A stretch of DNA of 33,699 bases. It comes from Bordetella parapertussis. GTDB lineage: Bacteria > Pseudomonadota > Gammaproteobacteria > Burkholderiales > Burkholderiaceae_C. Positions 25,765 to 33,383 of the stretch are shown here, piece by piece. Location of the stretch: assembly GCA_945901125.1 (NCBI GenBank), contig CAMDKD010000029.1:1-33699 (forward strand). Direction: 5' to 3'. Under the pieces are notes generated by a model. The model was not told the origin of the DNA. It saw nothing but the letters and a program-made list of their open reading frames with translations, and did no database searches. The first letter of the stretch is position 1. The number at the start of each line of letters is the position of its first letter. The position numbers and the translations under genes are program-made.

Positions 25765-26922
25765 ATGCAATCACATCAGTCTTGGATTTGGCAGCTACAA
25801 GCCTGGCCTGCTCTGAGCTTCAACGCCGGGCAATGCCAGGCTGTACTGGGCAGAGCGCGACAGGCGCAAGGACAGTTGCTGGCCAAGGCTGCCATCATCG
25901 GCCTTGAAGGTTTGCAACCTCATGTGCGGGATGCGCTGACTGACGAGGCACTCAAGACTTCGTCCATTGAAGGCGAAACACTAGACGTGCACAGTGTCAG
26001 GTCATCCATCGCCATGCGAATCGGCTTGGACACTGCGGGCGCGCAACCGCGTGAAGGCCAAAGCCATATCGAGGGCTTGATTGATATCTTGCAGGATGCT
26101 TCTCTCAACTTCGCTGAACCCTTGAGCTTACAAAGAATGTGCAACTGGCACGCCGCTTTGTTTCCGACAGGCTTTTCTGGCATGCAAGTCATTGAGGTCG
26201 GTCAGTTACGCAGCGGCGCCATGGAGATTGTGAGCGGCGCCATAGGCCATTCCAAAGTGCATTTCTCAGCGCCGCCAGCCGACGCACTGGAAGAACAATC
26301 AGGCAGATTTGTACGCTGGTTTAATGAAACGCACCCATCAACAGGTTCACAGCCCATGGATGGATTGATGCGCGCAGCCATGTCTCACCTGTGGTTTGAA
26401 ACATTGCATCCATTTGACGATGGCAATGGACGCATAGGCCGCGCCATTTTGCAATTGGCACTTGGCCAAGACATGGGACAAGCCGCTCGCATGGTCACGC
26501 TATCGCGGCAAATTGAATCATGCAAGGCCAATTACTACAAAGCCTTGGAAACAGCCCAGCGCTCCATCAGCCTGGATGTGACACCTTGGATGGAATGGAT
26601 GTTGACGCAAATAGCCAGCGCGTGCGAGTTTGCGTGCGAAACCATTGAACATTCCATGCAAAGAATTCAGTTTCAAGTCCGCATGTATGAACAAGCTCTG
26701 AATGACCGCCAACTCAAGACCATGAAAAAACTGCTGGATGCCGGGCCCAAAGGCTACGTTGGAGGTATGACCACACGCAAACACGAACGCATTGCGCAAA
26801 CATCGACGCCGACGGCAGCACGGGATTTGATTGATTTAGAAAACCGGGGTCTGTTGGTGCGACAAGGAATGGGGCGTTCGGTCAGGTATTACCCGGGAAT
26901 TGAGGGGTGGGCGGAAGATTAA
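25765..26922 (+). CDS. Fic family AMP-transferase with DUF4172 N-terminus
   Basis: Fic enzymes transfer AMP, or another nucleotide part, to Ser, Thr or Tyr of target proteins. The 385-residue protein starts with a DUF4172-type region (WIWQLQAWPALSFNAG). It has the complete catalytic motif HPFDDGNGRIGR (His215 to Arg226) and an N-terminal inhibitory motif TSSIEG (Thr65 to Gly70) matching (S/T)xxxE(G/N), as in class II autoinhibited Fic proteins. The C-terminal 70 residues look like a winged helix-turn-helix (TTRKHERIAQTSTPTAARDL, then LVRQGMGRSVRYY), which could bind the palindrome upstream of the gene. It heads a cluster of toxin-antitoxin genes, although class II Fic proteins carry their own inhibition and need no separate antitoxin. 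No defects are visible. Confidence 0.93.
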   Translation: MQSHQSWIWQLQAWPALSFNAGQCQAVLGRARQAQGQLLAKAAIIGLEGLQPHVRDALTDEALKTSSIEGETLDVHSVRSSIAMRIGLDTAGAQPREGQSHIEGLIDILQDASLNFAEPLSLQRMCNWHAALFPTGFSGMQVIEVGQLRSGAMEIVSGAIGHSKVHFSAPPADALEEQSGRFVRWFNETHPSTGSQPMDGLMRAAMSHLWFETLHPFDDGNGRIGRAILQLALGQDMGQAARMVTLSRQIESCKANYYKALETAQRSISLDVTPWMEWMLTQIASACEFACETIEHSMQRIQFQVRMYEQALNDRQLKTMKKLLDAGPKGYVGGMTTRKHERIAQTSTPTAARDLIDLENRGLLVRQGMGRSVRYYPGIEGWAED

Positions 26923-27000
26923 GTTTGACAATCACAGCCCCCAAGTTTCAACAGCAAGTTTGGTAAGATGATGCCTAGAAATACCGGCTTGGAGTTTGCC

Positions 27001-27291
27001 ATGGCTGCTGCTAGCGTTCGCCCTGTGGCGATCAAAATCGACGATGACATTAAATTCCGCATAAAACGTCTTGCCGAAGCTCGCCAGCGCACCTCTCATT
27101 GGATGATGCGTGAAGCGATAACTCAGTACGTGGACCGCGAAGAAAAGCGTGAAAACTTTCGCCAGGACACCATGAATGCTTGGGAGGCTTACCGCGCAAA
27201 CGGCTTGCATGTCACGGCTGAACAAGCTGACGACTGGCTGGTCAAGCTCGAGCAAGGCATAGAAACAGAACCACCCGAATGCCAGGTCTGA
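27001..27291 (+). CDS. Ribbon-helix-helix (CopG/ParD-like) antitoxin
   Basis: The 96-residue protein contains VAIKIDDDIKFRIKRLAEAR (about 9-28), then SHWMMREAITQYVDREE, the strand-helix-helix DNA-binding fold of CopG/RelB/ParD-type antitoxins. The C-terminal part (WEAYRANGLHVTAEQADDW) is the usual toxin-wrapping segment. The start at 27001 is preferred over 26968 because GGAG lies six bases before it. The following ParE-like frame overlaps its end by 13 bases, the usual antitoxin-toxin arrangement, but that toxin is gutted. The antitoxin itself appears intact and may survive as a repressor or as protection against a related toxin elsewhere. Confidence 0.85.
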   Translation: MAAASVRPVAIKIDDDIKFRIKRLAEARQRTSHWMMREAITQYVDREEKRENFRQDTMNAWEAYRANGLHVTAEQADDWLVKLEQGIETEPPECQV

Positions 27292-27407
27292 TTTGGTCAC
27301 CTGCAGCGCTAAAGGATGTGCAGCGTCTTTACCGTTTTCTTGCACCTAAAAACCTCGACACCGTCATTGTTTTGGCGGTGCGGCATCAGAAAGGGGCGGG
27401 GTTTTAG
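27279..27407 (+). pseudogene. ParE/RelE-family toxin with the middle deleted (42 codons)
   Basis: From the ATG at 27279 the frame reads a normal ParE beginning (MPGLIWSPAALKDVQRLYRF, then LAPKNLD) and passes straight into a typical ParE ending (DTVIVLAVRHQKGAGF) before TAG at 27405. Family members are about 90-100 residues, so roughly 50-60 residues of the catalytic core are missing, without loss of frame. The junction lies near 27340. The product could not form the ParE fold and should be non-toxic. The reading frame overlaps the antitoxin gene by 13 bases, as in an intact operon. Deletion by recombination or selection against toxicity is a likely cause. Confidence 0.8.
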
Positions 27408-27482
27408 TGGCTCTTAGAAATCAAAGTCCCCAGGTTTGAACTCAAGCTCCGCCCCATGTCCTGCTTGAGATCACTGATTACG

Positions 27483-27523
27483 TTGACCTCATGGATCATT
27501 ACGTATAAACTTGTTGATACGTA
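27483..27523 (+). promoter_or_regulatory. Promoter and palindromic operator of mazEF
   Basis: TTGACC at 27483-27488 can serve as -35 with TATAAA at 27504-27509 (15 bases) or TAAACT at 27506-27511 (17 bases) as -10. TACGTAT at 27500-27506 and ATACGTA at 27517-27523 form a perfect seven-base inverted repeat overlapping the -10. This layout suits autorepression by the MazE-MazF complex. An AGGAG ribosome site follows at 27526-27530. Confidence 0.55.
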
Positions 27524-27538
27524 TTAGGAGATTCTTTC

Positions 27539-27802
27539 ATGGCTGACACAAGCTTAATCGTTGAGCAAACCGTTCAGGAATGGGGCAATGGCCTCGCGGT
27601 TCGCATCACATCGAAAGTGGCCAAAGCCGCCAAGATCCATCGTGGCCAACCCATCAAAGTGGAAGTGGTGGATGGCGGTATTTTTTTACGCACAGCCGGT
27701 AAGCCTAAGTTAACTCTCGCGCAAAAACTCAAAGTATTTGATCCTGTTTTGCACGGTGGTGAAGCCTTGGCAACAGGAAGAGTTGGCGCTGAAATATTTT
27801 GA
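27539..27802 (+). CDS. mazE: MazE-family antitoxin
   Basis: The 87-residue protein has the AbrB-like DNA-binding domain of MazE (VQEWGNGLAVRITSKVAKAA, about 12-31, then G.PIKVEVVDGGIFLR). Its C-terminal toxin-binding tail is typical (KVFDPVLHGGEALATGRVGA, then EIF). It should dimerise, bind the palindrome upstream and neutralise the toxin encoded next. AGGAG lies eight bases before the ATG. The stop overlaps the mazF start (TGATG). The pair seems complete, unlike the neighbouring parDE-like module. Confidence 0.92.
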   Translation: MADTSLIVEQTVQEWGNGLAVRITSKVAKAAKIHRGQPIKVEVVDGGIFLRTAGKPKLTLAQKLKVFDPVLHGGEALATGRVGAEIF

Positions 27803-28173
27803 TGGCAACTAAAAATAACAAGCTCTGGGTGCCGGATCGCGGCGACATGATTTGGATCAACTTCAACCCCCAAGCAGGTGCCGAAATGAAAGACGAGCAC
27901 CCGATGTTGGTGTTATCTCCCAAAGCTTTCAATGCGCACACCAACTTGGTGATTGGTTTACCAATGACGCATGCAGCAAGCAATGAAACCAACCCGTTTG
28001 CACTGAAATTCACTGGCACAAAAGGGGAAATCTGTTATGTACTCACACATCAGCCGAAATCGTTTGCGTGGCGTGAGAGAGGAGCCCGCCCACATTCATG
28101 GGAAAAACTATCAACCTCTGTGTTCAAAGATGCTTGTGAAGGTTTAAACAGCATCATTTCCATTGGCGACTGA
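27802..28173 (+). CDS. mazF: MazF-family mRNA interferase toxin
   Basis: MazF/PemK toxins cut mRNA at short sequence motifs and stop growth. The 123-residue protein has the expected blocks: PDRGDMIWINFNPQAGAEMK (about 10-29), PMLVLSPKAFN, NLVIGLPMTHAAS and a C-terminal QPKSFAWRERGARP. Arg and acidic residues of the active-site loop (GDMIW, the Arg/Ser side of MTHAAS) are broadly present, so activity is likely. The ATG at 27802 overlaps the mazE stop; a TTG one codon earlier is less plausible. The next gene, comEC, is convergent, separated by 61 AT-rich bases in which no terminator hairpin was seen. Confidence 0.92.
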   Translation: MATKNNKLWVPDRGDMIWINFNPQAGAEMKDEHPMLVLSPKAFNAHTNLVIGLPMTHAASNETNPFALKFTGTKGEICYVLTHQPKSFAWRERGARPHSWEKLSTSVFKDACEGLNSIISIGD

Positions 28174-28234
28174 ACAAATAAAACCAATCGGCACAAAATA
28201 AATATCAAAATAATTCACAAATCAATTAAATTTT

Positions 28235-30727
28235 TTAGTATCCCCCAAACCTCCAATATCGCTTATCCAACTCCCTCTGACACAAGACCTTACCCGGCGC
28301 GTCACTGCGCCAGTGCATAGCCCCGCAATGCGGTGAATCCAGCATGCGAATGCCGCGCGCCGCGTAACGTTGCACCACCACGGGCGCGGGATGGCCGTAG
28401 CGGTTGCGGTAAGCGTGTTGAAGCAGCGCCCAGCGCGGTAGCACTGCGTCTATAAAACCTTCGGTCGAAGATGTTTTGCTGCCGTGGTGCGGCACCAGCA
28501 AGACATCGGCTTTCAGCACATCACCCATTCTTTGCACCAGCGCCTGTTCTTGCATGGCTTCTATGTCTGCGGTCAGCAACACGGTGTGCGCTTGCGCGCG
28601 TATGCGCAGCACGCAACTGCGATTGTTTGGGCTCATGGATTTGTCGTAGTCGGTAGCCAGCGGGTGAATGAAATCAAACTGCACGCCGTCCCACTCCCAT
28701 GCTTGCCCGGCCTGACAGCGTTGCAAGGGCAAACGCTGCGACAACCAATGCGAGTCGGTGATGGAGGACCACAGCTGTGTTTGTTTTTGCTGTTTGTAAA
28801 CAGACAATGCACCACCGGTGTGGTCGCTGTCCTGATGGCTGAGCACCAGCGCGTCAAGGTGTTCGTCCATGGTTTGCAGCACCGGCAGCAACACGCGTTG
28901 TCCTGCGTCGCTGTCCACGCCGAAGCGCGGGCCGGTGTCAAACAACAAGCTGTGTTGCGCGGTGCGCACCAGCACTGCGTTGCCCTGCCCTATGTCAGCA
29001 AACAGGAATTGCGCCACACCGTGCGGCGGTCGCTCTGCTTGCCAAAAAAACACAGGCATCACCATTGCAGCACCAGCGATGCGTTGCCACAGTTTGCGTT
29101 GACTGATGTACACCGCACCACCCGCAATGCCGATAAACGCCAACCACCACGGCGGCGCTGCGGTTTGCCACACGGCCCAGGGCAGGGCTTGCAGCGGTTC
29201 GAGTGTGGCCATCAACAGTTGCAAACTCTGGCTGCACAACTGCCACAGCGGCGACCACAACACACCGGCAAACGCCAGCGGCGTCACCACAAACGTGACC
29301 CAGGGAATCGCATACAAATTCACCAGCAAGCCGACAATGCTGACTTGTTGAAACAACAACAGCGTGAGCGGCGCCAACCCCAGCGTGATGAAGCCTTGTT
29401 CGCGCAGTAAGTGGCGCATTGCGTCGAACAGCTTTGTCCACCATCGCTTCGCCACCGGCTCGGTTGACATAGCCGGTGACTGCAAAGCAGGCATGAGAAA
29501 CAGCATACCCACCGCCACAAAGCTCAGCCAAAAACCGGCTTGCAACAAAGCCCACGGGTCCCAGACAGACACCACGACAGCGGCAAGCAACCATTGCTCG
29601 AGCAAGGGCCAACGCAATGCATTCACGCGCAACCAGCAAGCCGCCATCAACATGATGACGGTGCGTTGCGCCGGCACGCCCCAACCGCTGAACAAGGCAT
29701 ATACGAGTGCAAACAACACGCCGCCCCATAACGCTGCCAACGACGCCGGATACACCAAGCACCACGACCTGCCCCAGACATCGCTGTAACGCCAAACGCG
29801 TGACACCAGCCAACGCGCTGCCCAGGCCCACAAGGTGATGTGCAAGCCCGAAATGCTCATGAGGTGCGCGATGCCGGTGATGCGAAACACATCCCAATCA
29901 CGCTGGCTGATGGCCGCTTGGTCGCCGAGCAACAAGGCCGCAGTTTGCCCGCTGAAACGCGGTTCTTTCAAGGTCTGAAGTATCAAGCTGCGTGTGTGCT
30001 GCCGCCATTGCTCGAAGGGAAATTGCCAGGTGCTTTGCACGCGCTTCAAACTGCCCACCCCTGCACTCTCGCGCACATTGCCTGTGGCGTGCACGCCTTG
30101 TTCCCACAACCATAACTCTGCATCAAAGCCGCCCGGGTTGACCAGGCCGTGCGGGCGTTTCAAGCGCAGCGGTAGTTGCCATCGTTCGCCCGCTCTGATG
30201 TCGGGCAAGGCCTTGGGTTCGCCGTCATAGTTGCTGCTGTACCAGCCAATGCTGAGTTGCCCGGGCAGTTGCACGCTGGTGTGATCTGCACTGCGCTGTG
30301 CCTGTTCCACCTGAAACCCGAAGCGCACACCGTCGCTGTGCCACTGCGGCATGCTGGAGACCACGCCTGTGACTTGCAAGTCCACGCCTTCGAGCGCCGG
30401 GTCCAACGCATTTTGCGAAAACCACAAGGCACGCGCACCTGTGAGCGCAAACGCCAATGCGCCACCTAAACACAAAGCCGCACACAGGCGAAAAAGCACG
30501 AAGGCGTAAGGTCGTGATGAAAAAGTGCGTTGCGCAACCCAACGGCAAAGCAAGCTCAGAAGGCATCCGCCCAAAGCCGTCAGCGCATAAGCAGATGCAG
30601 ACCAAAGCACGGGTTGAAACAATTGAACTGCGGTACCGGCCAACCAGGCCAGCAGCCAGGGCGCTGGGCCGCTGAGATGAAGCAACAGTGTCCTCTCTTG
30701 CCGGGCGACAAAAGGCCTGGCAGGCAA
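28235..30727 (-). CDS. comEC: ComEC/Rec2-type DNA uptake channel protein
   Basis: ComEC forms the inner-membrane channel through which single-stranded DNA enters during natural transformation. The 830 residues contain N-terminal membrane segments (about 22-110), an OB-like DUF4131 region (about 110-220), the multi-helix Competence domain (about 245-530) and a C-terminal metallo-beta-lactamase-like domain with DIGQGNAVLV, LLFDTGPRFG, LSHQDSDHTGG (about 629) and PHHGSKTSS (about 748), all metal-site motifs being intact. The frame opens with a TTG at 30727. A TTG at 30685, six bases after GAGAGG, is an equally plausible start, giving 816 residues. It lies nine bases downstream of the adhesin-E-like gene and in the same frame, so co-transcription is likely. 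Confidence 0.95.
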   Translation of the reverse strand: MPARPFVARQERTLLLHLSGPAPWLLAWLAGTAVQLFQPVLWSASAYALTALGGCLLSLLCRWVAQRTFSSRPYAFVLFRLCAALCLGGALAFALTGARALWFSQNALDPALEGVDLQVTGVVSSMPQWHSDGVRFGFQVEQAQRSADHTSVQLPGQLSIGWYSSNYDGEPKALPDIRAGERWQLPLRLKRPHGLVNPGGFDAELWLWEQGVHATGNVRESAGVGSLKRVQSTWQFPFEQWRQHTRSLILQTLKEPRFSGQTAALLLGDQAAISQRDWDVFRITGIAHLMSISGLHITLWAWAARWLVSRVWRYSDVWGRSWCLVYPASLAALWGGVLFALVYALFSGWGVPAQRTVIMLMAACWLRVNALRWPLLEQWLLAAVVVSVWDPWALLQAGFWLSFVAVGMLFLMPALQSPAMSTEPVAKRWWTKLFDAMRHLLREQGFITLGLAPLTLLLFQQVSIVGLLVNLYAIPWVTFVVTPLAFAGVLWSPLWQLCSQSLQLLMATLEPLQALPWAVWQTAAPPWWLAFIGIAGGAVYISQRKLWQRIAGAAMVMPVFFWQAERPPHGVAQFLFADIGQGNAVLVRTAQHSLLFDTGPRFGVDSDAGQRVLLPVLQTMDEHLDALVLSHQDSDHTGGALSVYKQQKQTQLWSSITDSHWLSQRLPLQRCQAGQAWEWDGVQFDFIHPLATDYDKSMSPNNRSCVLRIRAQAHTVLLTADIEAMQEQALVQRMGDVLKADVLLVPHHGSKTSSTEGFIDAVLPRWALLQHAYRNRYGHPAPVVVQRYAARGIRMLDSPHCGAMHWRSDAPGKVLCQRELDKRYWRFGGY

Positions 30728-30736
30728 ACACTGTAG

Positions 30737-31174
30737 TTACGAAGAGGCGGCGTCGGCGCTAGTGCAAATCTGTTTTTTCAACAGTGACAGGTAAGAGCCG
30801 GGACGGATGGCAGCGTCGCGCGGACGCCAATCCGCAGCTTCGTAAAAAGCCACTTCGCGGCCTTTGCCGTCAAGCTTGGCGTAATAGCTTTCCGATAATT
30901 TAATAAAAGAATCGGTCTTGCAATTGATGCGCCAGCGCGCCATGGACGACTGGTATTCCTCGCCATTAGGTGCTTTGACACCTTTGGCCGGGTTATTGGT
31001 CATGGTCCATGCGATACGGCTGACGTGTACGGCGCGCACCGTGTCTTTGTCCCAGACGTAAGTGATTTCATCATCTTTCATCAATTCAGCCCATTCGGCT
31101 CGGGCCGCACCGGCACCGGCCAGCAGGCACAGGCTGAACAACACAAAGCGAAACATCATAGAAATAGAGGACAT
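30737..31174 (-). CDS. Surface-adhesin-E-like exported protein
   Basis: The 145-residue protein has a signal peptide (MMFRFVLFSLCLLAGAGAAR, cleaved at about AARA) and a mature domain beginning EWAELMKDDEITYVWDKDTV. It resembles the small surface-adhesin protein E family, common in betaproteobacteria as exported proteins of about 120-150 residues with two cysteines (here INCKTD and QICTSA). The name comes from a Haemophilus adhesin; for environmental bacteria adhesion is not established. The ATG at 31174 and a second ATG at 31159 or 31156 are both possible starts. It sits 49 bases after the repeat-rich gene and just before comEC, all on the minus strand. Confidence 0.75.
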   Translation of the reverse strand: MSSISMMFRFVLFSLCLLAGAGAARAEWAELMKDDEITYVWDKDTVRAVHVSRIAWTMTNNPAKGVKAPNGEEYQSSMARWRINCKTDSFIKLSESYYAKLDGKGREVAFYEAADWRPRDAAIRPGSYLSLLKKQICTSADAASS

Positions 31175-31222
31175 GTAAAAGTAATCGGCAGCAATCAGCG
31201 CAACTTGATACGCCTCAGACGC

Positions 31223-32596
31223 TTATTCGGCGGCAGTCAGCAAGCGACTTTCTGGAGTTGTAAGCAACAACTTTTGACCGGCAGCAGCGGTGGCCGGGCC
31301 AGGCGCTGCATGCGGGTCTTTAGCGACATCGGCTTTAGCGACATCGGCTTTTGCAGACTCAGGCTTGGCATGCTCGTCTTTGGCGTGTGCGTCTTTGCTG
31401 TGTTCGTCCTTAGCGTGAGCGTCTTTGGCGGGCTCAGCCTTGGTAGCTTCGGCTTTTGCAGGCTCTGGCTTGGCATGCTCTTCTTTGGCGTGTGCATCCT
31501 TGGCGGGCTCTGGCTTGGCAGCTTCGGCTTTTGCAGGCTCTGCTTTTGCAGAATCAGGCTTGGCGTGTTCGTCTTTGCCGGTCTCTTCCTTGGCTTGTTC
31601 TTCTTTGGGCGCTTCGGCTTTGGCCTTGTCGGCCTTGGAGAGCTCTTCGAACAATTTTTCAGCCTTGACCAATTCCTCCTGCGCCTTCAACGCCTTGGCT
31701 TGCGCCGTGGCCTTGGCCCGTTCGGCGCGCGCCAACTCGGCTTTGGCTTGCTCTTCTTTCAACTTCTCTGCTCTGGCCTGCGCGGCTTTGGCACGCTCGG
31801 CACGGGCTAACTCGGCCTTGGCCTGCGCCTCTTTCAATCGCTCAGCGCGGGCCAACTCGGCTTTGGCTTGTTCTTCCTTGGCCAGCTCAGCTCGGATCTT
31901 TGCTTGTTTCAAACGCTCGGCGCGGGCCAATTCAGCTTTGGCCTGCTCTTCCTTCATCTTCTCGGCCCGGGCCTCTGCCGCCTTGGCACGATCAAGTTTG
32001 GCCTGTTCGGCTTTGCTCAATACAGGTTTGTTTTCTTCCTCAGCGGCGTGCCCGCTTTTGTCAGACGCATGCGGGTTCGCCGCGTGCTCCGGCAGTTTGA
32101 CAGCTTTGACCCGCTCCAGCGGTTGCACGATGACAGAGCCGGCCACGGGTTTGTCGGAAGCTTTTGCATGGGGATCGGTCGATTTCACAACCACCGGCGG
32201 CAGTGTTTGCGAAGTGACGGCATGCGAATCCTGCGCATCACCAGGTTTGCCTGTGGTGGCGGACGTTGCACCGTGTTCGTCATGTACAGGCTGTGCAGCA
32301 GCAATTTGATCAGCAGCCGATACCGGACCGGCTTTAACCGAGACGGGCTGAGCGTTGGCAGTCGGGGCAGTTGGGCGACGCTTGTCCTTGGGGTTTTTGG
32401 GCAACACGCGTTGCGGATAAAACAAATAACCGCGCTCGACCAAGTCGGTTTCATCAGGCGCAGCAATCAAGCGCCCTTCTTCATCGACATCGTTACTGGC
32501 GGCTTGCGCGCTCAGCAGTGCGCTGCAACACAAGCTCAAGGCGCAGGTACGCTGCAACAGGCGGCGAAATGAAGGTGTGAAAAAAAAGTAATGCAT
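31223..32596 (-). CDS. Exported Lys/Ala/Glu/His-rich repeat protein (457 aa)
   Basis: The ATG at 32596 is preferred over 32710 because it places a good signal peptide first (residues 1-33, hydrophobic ALSLCCSALLSAQAA). Residues about 35-65 look ordered (ERGYLFYPQRVLPKN) and are followed by a Pro/Val/His-rich stretch. The middle third repeats EEQAKAELARAERLK and variants, a TolA-like charged helix or coiled coil. The last third is built of KDEHAK, AKDAHAK, AKPEPAK and AKAEPAK units, giving a disordered, histidine-containing polyampholyte that could bind metal or coat a surface. No family is recognised with confidence. Repeats are visible at DNA level, so unit numbers may vary between strains. 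Confidence 0.8.
   Translation of the reverse strand: MHYFFFTPSFRRLLQRTCALSLCCSALLSAQAASNDVDEEGRLIAAPDETDLVERGYLFYPQRVLPKNPKDKRRPTAPTANAQPVSVKAGPVSAADQIAAAQPVHDEHGATSATTGKPGDAQDSHAVTSQTLPPVVVKSTDPHAKASDKPVAGSVIVQPLERVKAVKLPEHAANPHASDKSGHAAEEENKPVLSKAEQAKLDRAKAAEARAEKMKEEQAKAELARAERLKQAKIRAELAKEEQAKAELARAERLKEAQAKAELARAERAKAAQARAEKLKEEQAKAELARAERAKATAQAKALKAQEELVKAEKLFEELSKADKAKAEAPKEEQAKEETGKDEHAKPDSAKAEPAKAEAAKPEPAKDAHAKEEHAKPEPAKAEATKAEPAKDAHAKDEHSKDAHAKDEHAKPESAKADVAKADVAKDPHAAPGPATAAAGQKLLLTTPESRLLTAAE
31310..31990 (-). repeat. Imperfect tandem repeats coding for AKAE/AKDEH units
   Basis: The DNA repeats short units such as TCGGCTTTAGCGACA (twice, near 31328-31357) and variants of GCCTTGGC..GCTTCGGC throughout. 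On the minus strand they encode AKDEHAK-type units (about 31310-31600) and AKAELARAER-type units (about 31620-31990). Different codons are used in many copies, which points to selection on the protein as well as slippage. Confidence 0.7.
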
Positions 32597-32738
32597 GGTG
32601 TGTTTGATTTGTCGGCTTATACGTATCGGATTGTTCGGCCAATACTTGAACCCGGCAAGTGCAAAATAGCTGGCAGCGCAGACAAACGGTCTGCAACGCT
32701 CAAAGCGCACACTTTTTCATTCTTTACAGGGAAACACC

Positions 32739-33197
32739 ATGTCCATAGACCAACGCCTGCAAGCCAAAAACATACAACTCCCGCCTGTTGCTGCGCCCGC
32801 CGCCGCTTATGTTCCGTTTGTGCAAACCGGGAACCTGGTGTTCATCAGCGGACATATCGCCAAAAAAGACGGCAAGCCCTGGGTCGGTCAACTGGGTACC
32901 AATATGGACACCGAAACCGCTAAACAAGCCGCTGAGTCCATCGCCATTGATTTGTTGGGCACATTGCAAGCAGCCTGCGGCGGCGACCTCAACCGCGTGA
33001 AACGCATTGTCAAAGTGCTAAGCCTGGTCAATTCAAGCAGCAGTTTCACCGAACACCACCTGGTCACCAACGGTTGCAGCGAACTGCTGGTGCACATACT
33101 GGGTGAGGCCGGCGCGCACGCGCGCAGCGCTTTTGGCGTGGCGCAGTTACCGCTGGGCGCGTGCGTGGAAATTGAGTTGATTGCCGAGTTGCATTGA
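32739..33197 (+). CDS. RidA (YjgF/YER057c/UK114) family protein
   Basis: RidA proteins hydrolyse reactive enamine and imine intermediates released by PLP enzymes; other subgroups have unknown substrates. The 152-residue protein has the family blocks FVQTGNLVFISGHIAKKDGK (about 28-47), TNMDTETAKQAAESIAIDLL (about 54-73), RVKRIVKVLSLVNS, and RSAFGVAQLP with Arg129 in the position of the catalytic arginine, followed by GACVEIELIAEL. It is slightly longer than archetypal RidA (about 128 residues), as in the cytosolic subgroup often annotated as endoribonuclease L-PSP. An AGGGA ribosome site lies close before the ATG. It is divergent from the repeat-rich gene, with 142 bases between the start codons. 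Confidence 0.92.
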   Translation: MSIDQRLQAKNIQLPPVAAPAAAYVPFVQTGNLVFISGHIAKKDGKPWVGQLGTNMDTETAKQAAESIAIDLLGTLQAACGGDLNRVKRIVKVLSLVNSSSSFTEHHLVTNGCSELLVHILGEAGAHARSAFGVAQLPLGACVEIELIAELH

Positions 33198-33222
33198 ACG
33201 CCTGAAGCATTGTTTGAAGAGG

Positions 33223-33254
33223 CAAGGCAGGTGCTGGCCTTGTACGCTGCTTTT
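33223..33254 (+). terminator. Possible hairpin terminator after the RidA-family gene
   Basis: CAAGGC at 33223-33228 pairs with GCCTTG at 33237-33242 around an eight-base loop, followed by a short CTTTTC eight bases later. The stem is short and the T-run is offset, so this is weak. Confidence 0.25.
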
Positions 33255-33383
33255 CGCTATCACTTGAACGGGATATGGCTCTTTATGCCACCTGTATGAC
33301 AAACTTTTCTACCGGTGAAAGCAAAGACTGAATCCGTTTAATTGAATATTATTTGTTTACATTTTTTTATGGATGTAGGCATC

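Noticed and set aside
26925..26953. A promoter for the ribbon-helix-helix antitoxin starting at a perfect TTGACA
   Set aside because: No acceptable -10 element lies 16-18 bases downstream, and the short CAAGTTT repeats nearby are not symmetric enough to call an operator.
28174..28234. A terminator between the convergent mazF and comEC genes
   Set aside because: The 61 bases are AT-rich but contain no stable stem followed by a T-run on either strand.
31310..31990. A CRISPR array
   Set aside because: The repeats are in-frame coding units without regular spacers and vary in length; no cas genes are nearby.
31425..32309. A 294-codon plus-strand frame rich in Ala, Ser and Cys opposite the repeat-rich gene
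   Set aside because: It is the reverse complement of the Lys/Ala/Glu repeats and has no start signal or family match; the minus-strand frame has the signal peptide.
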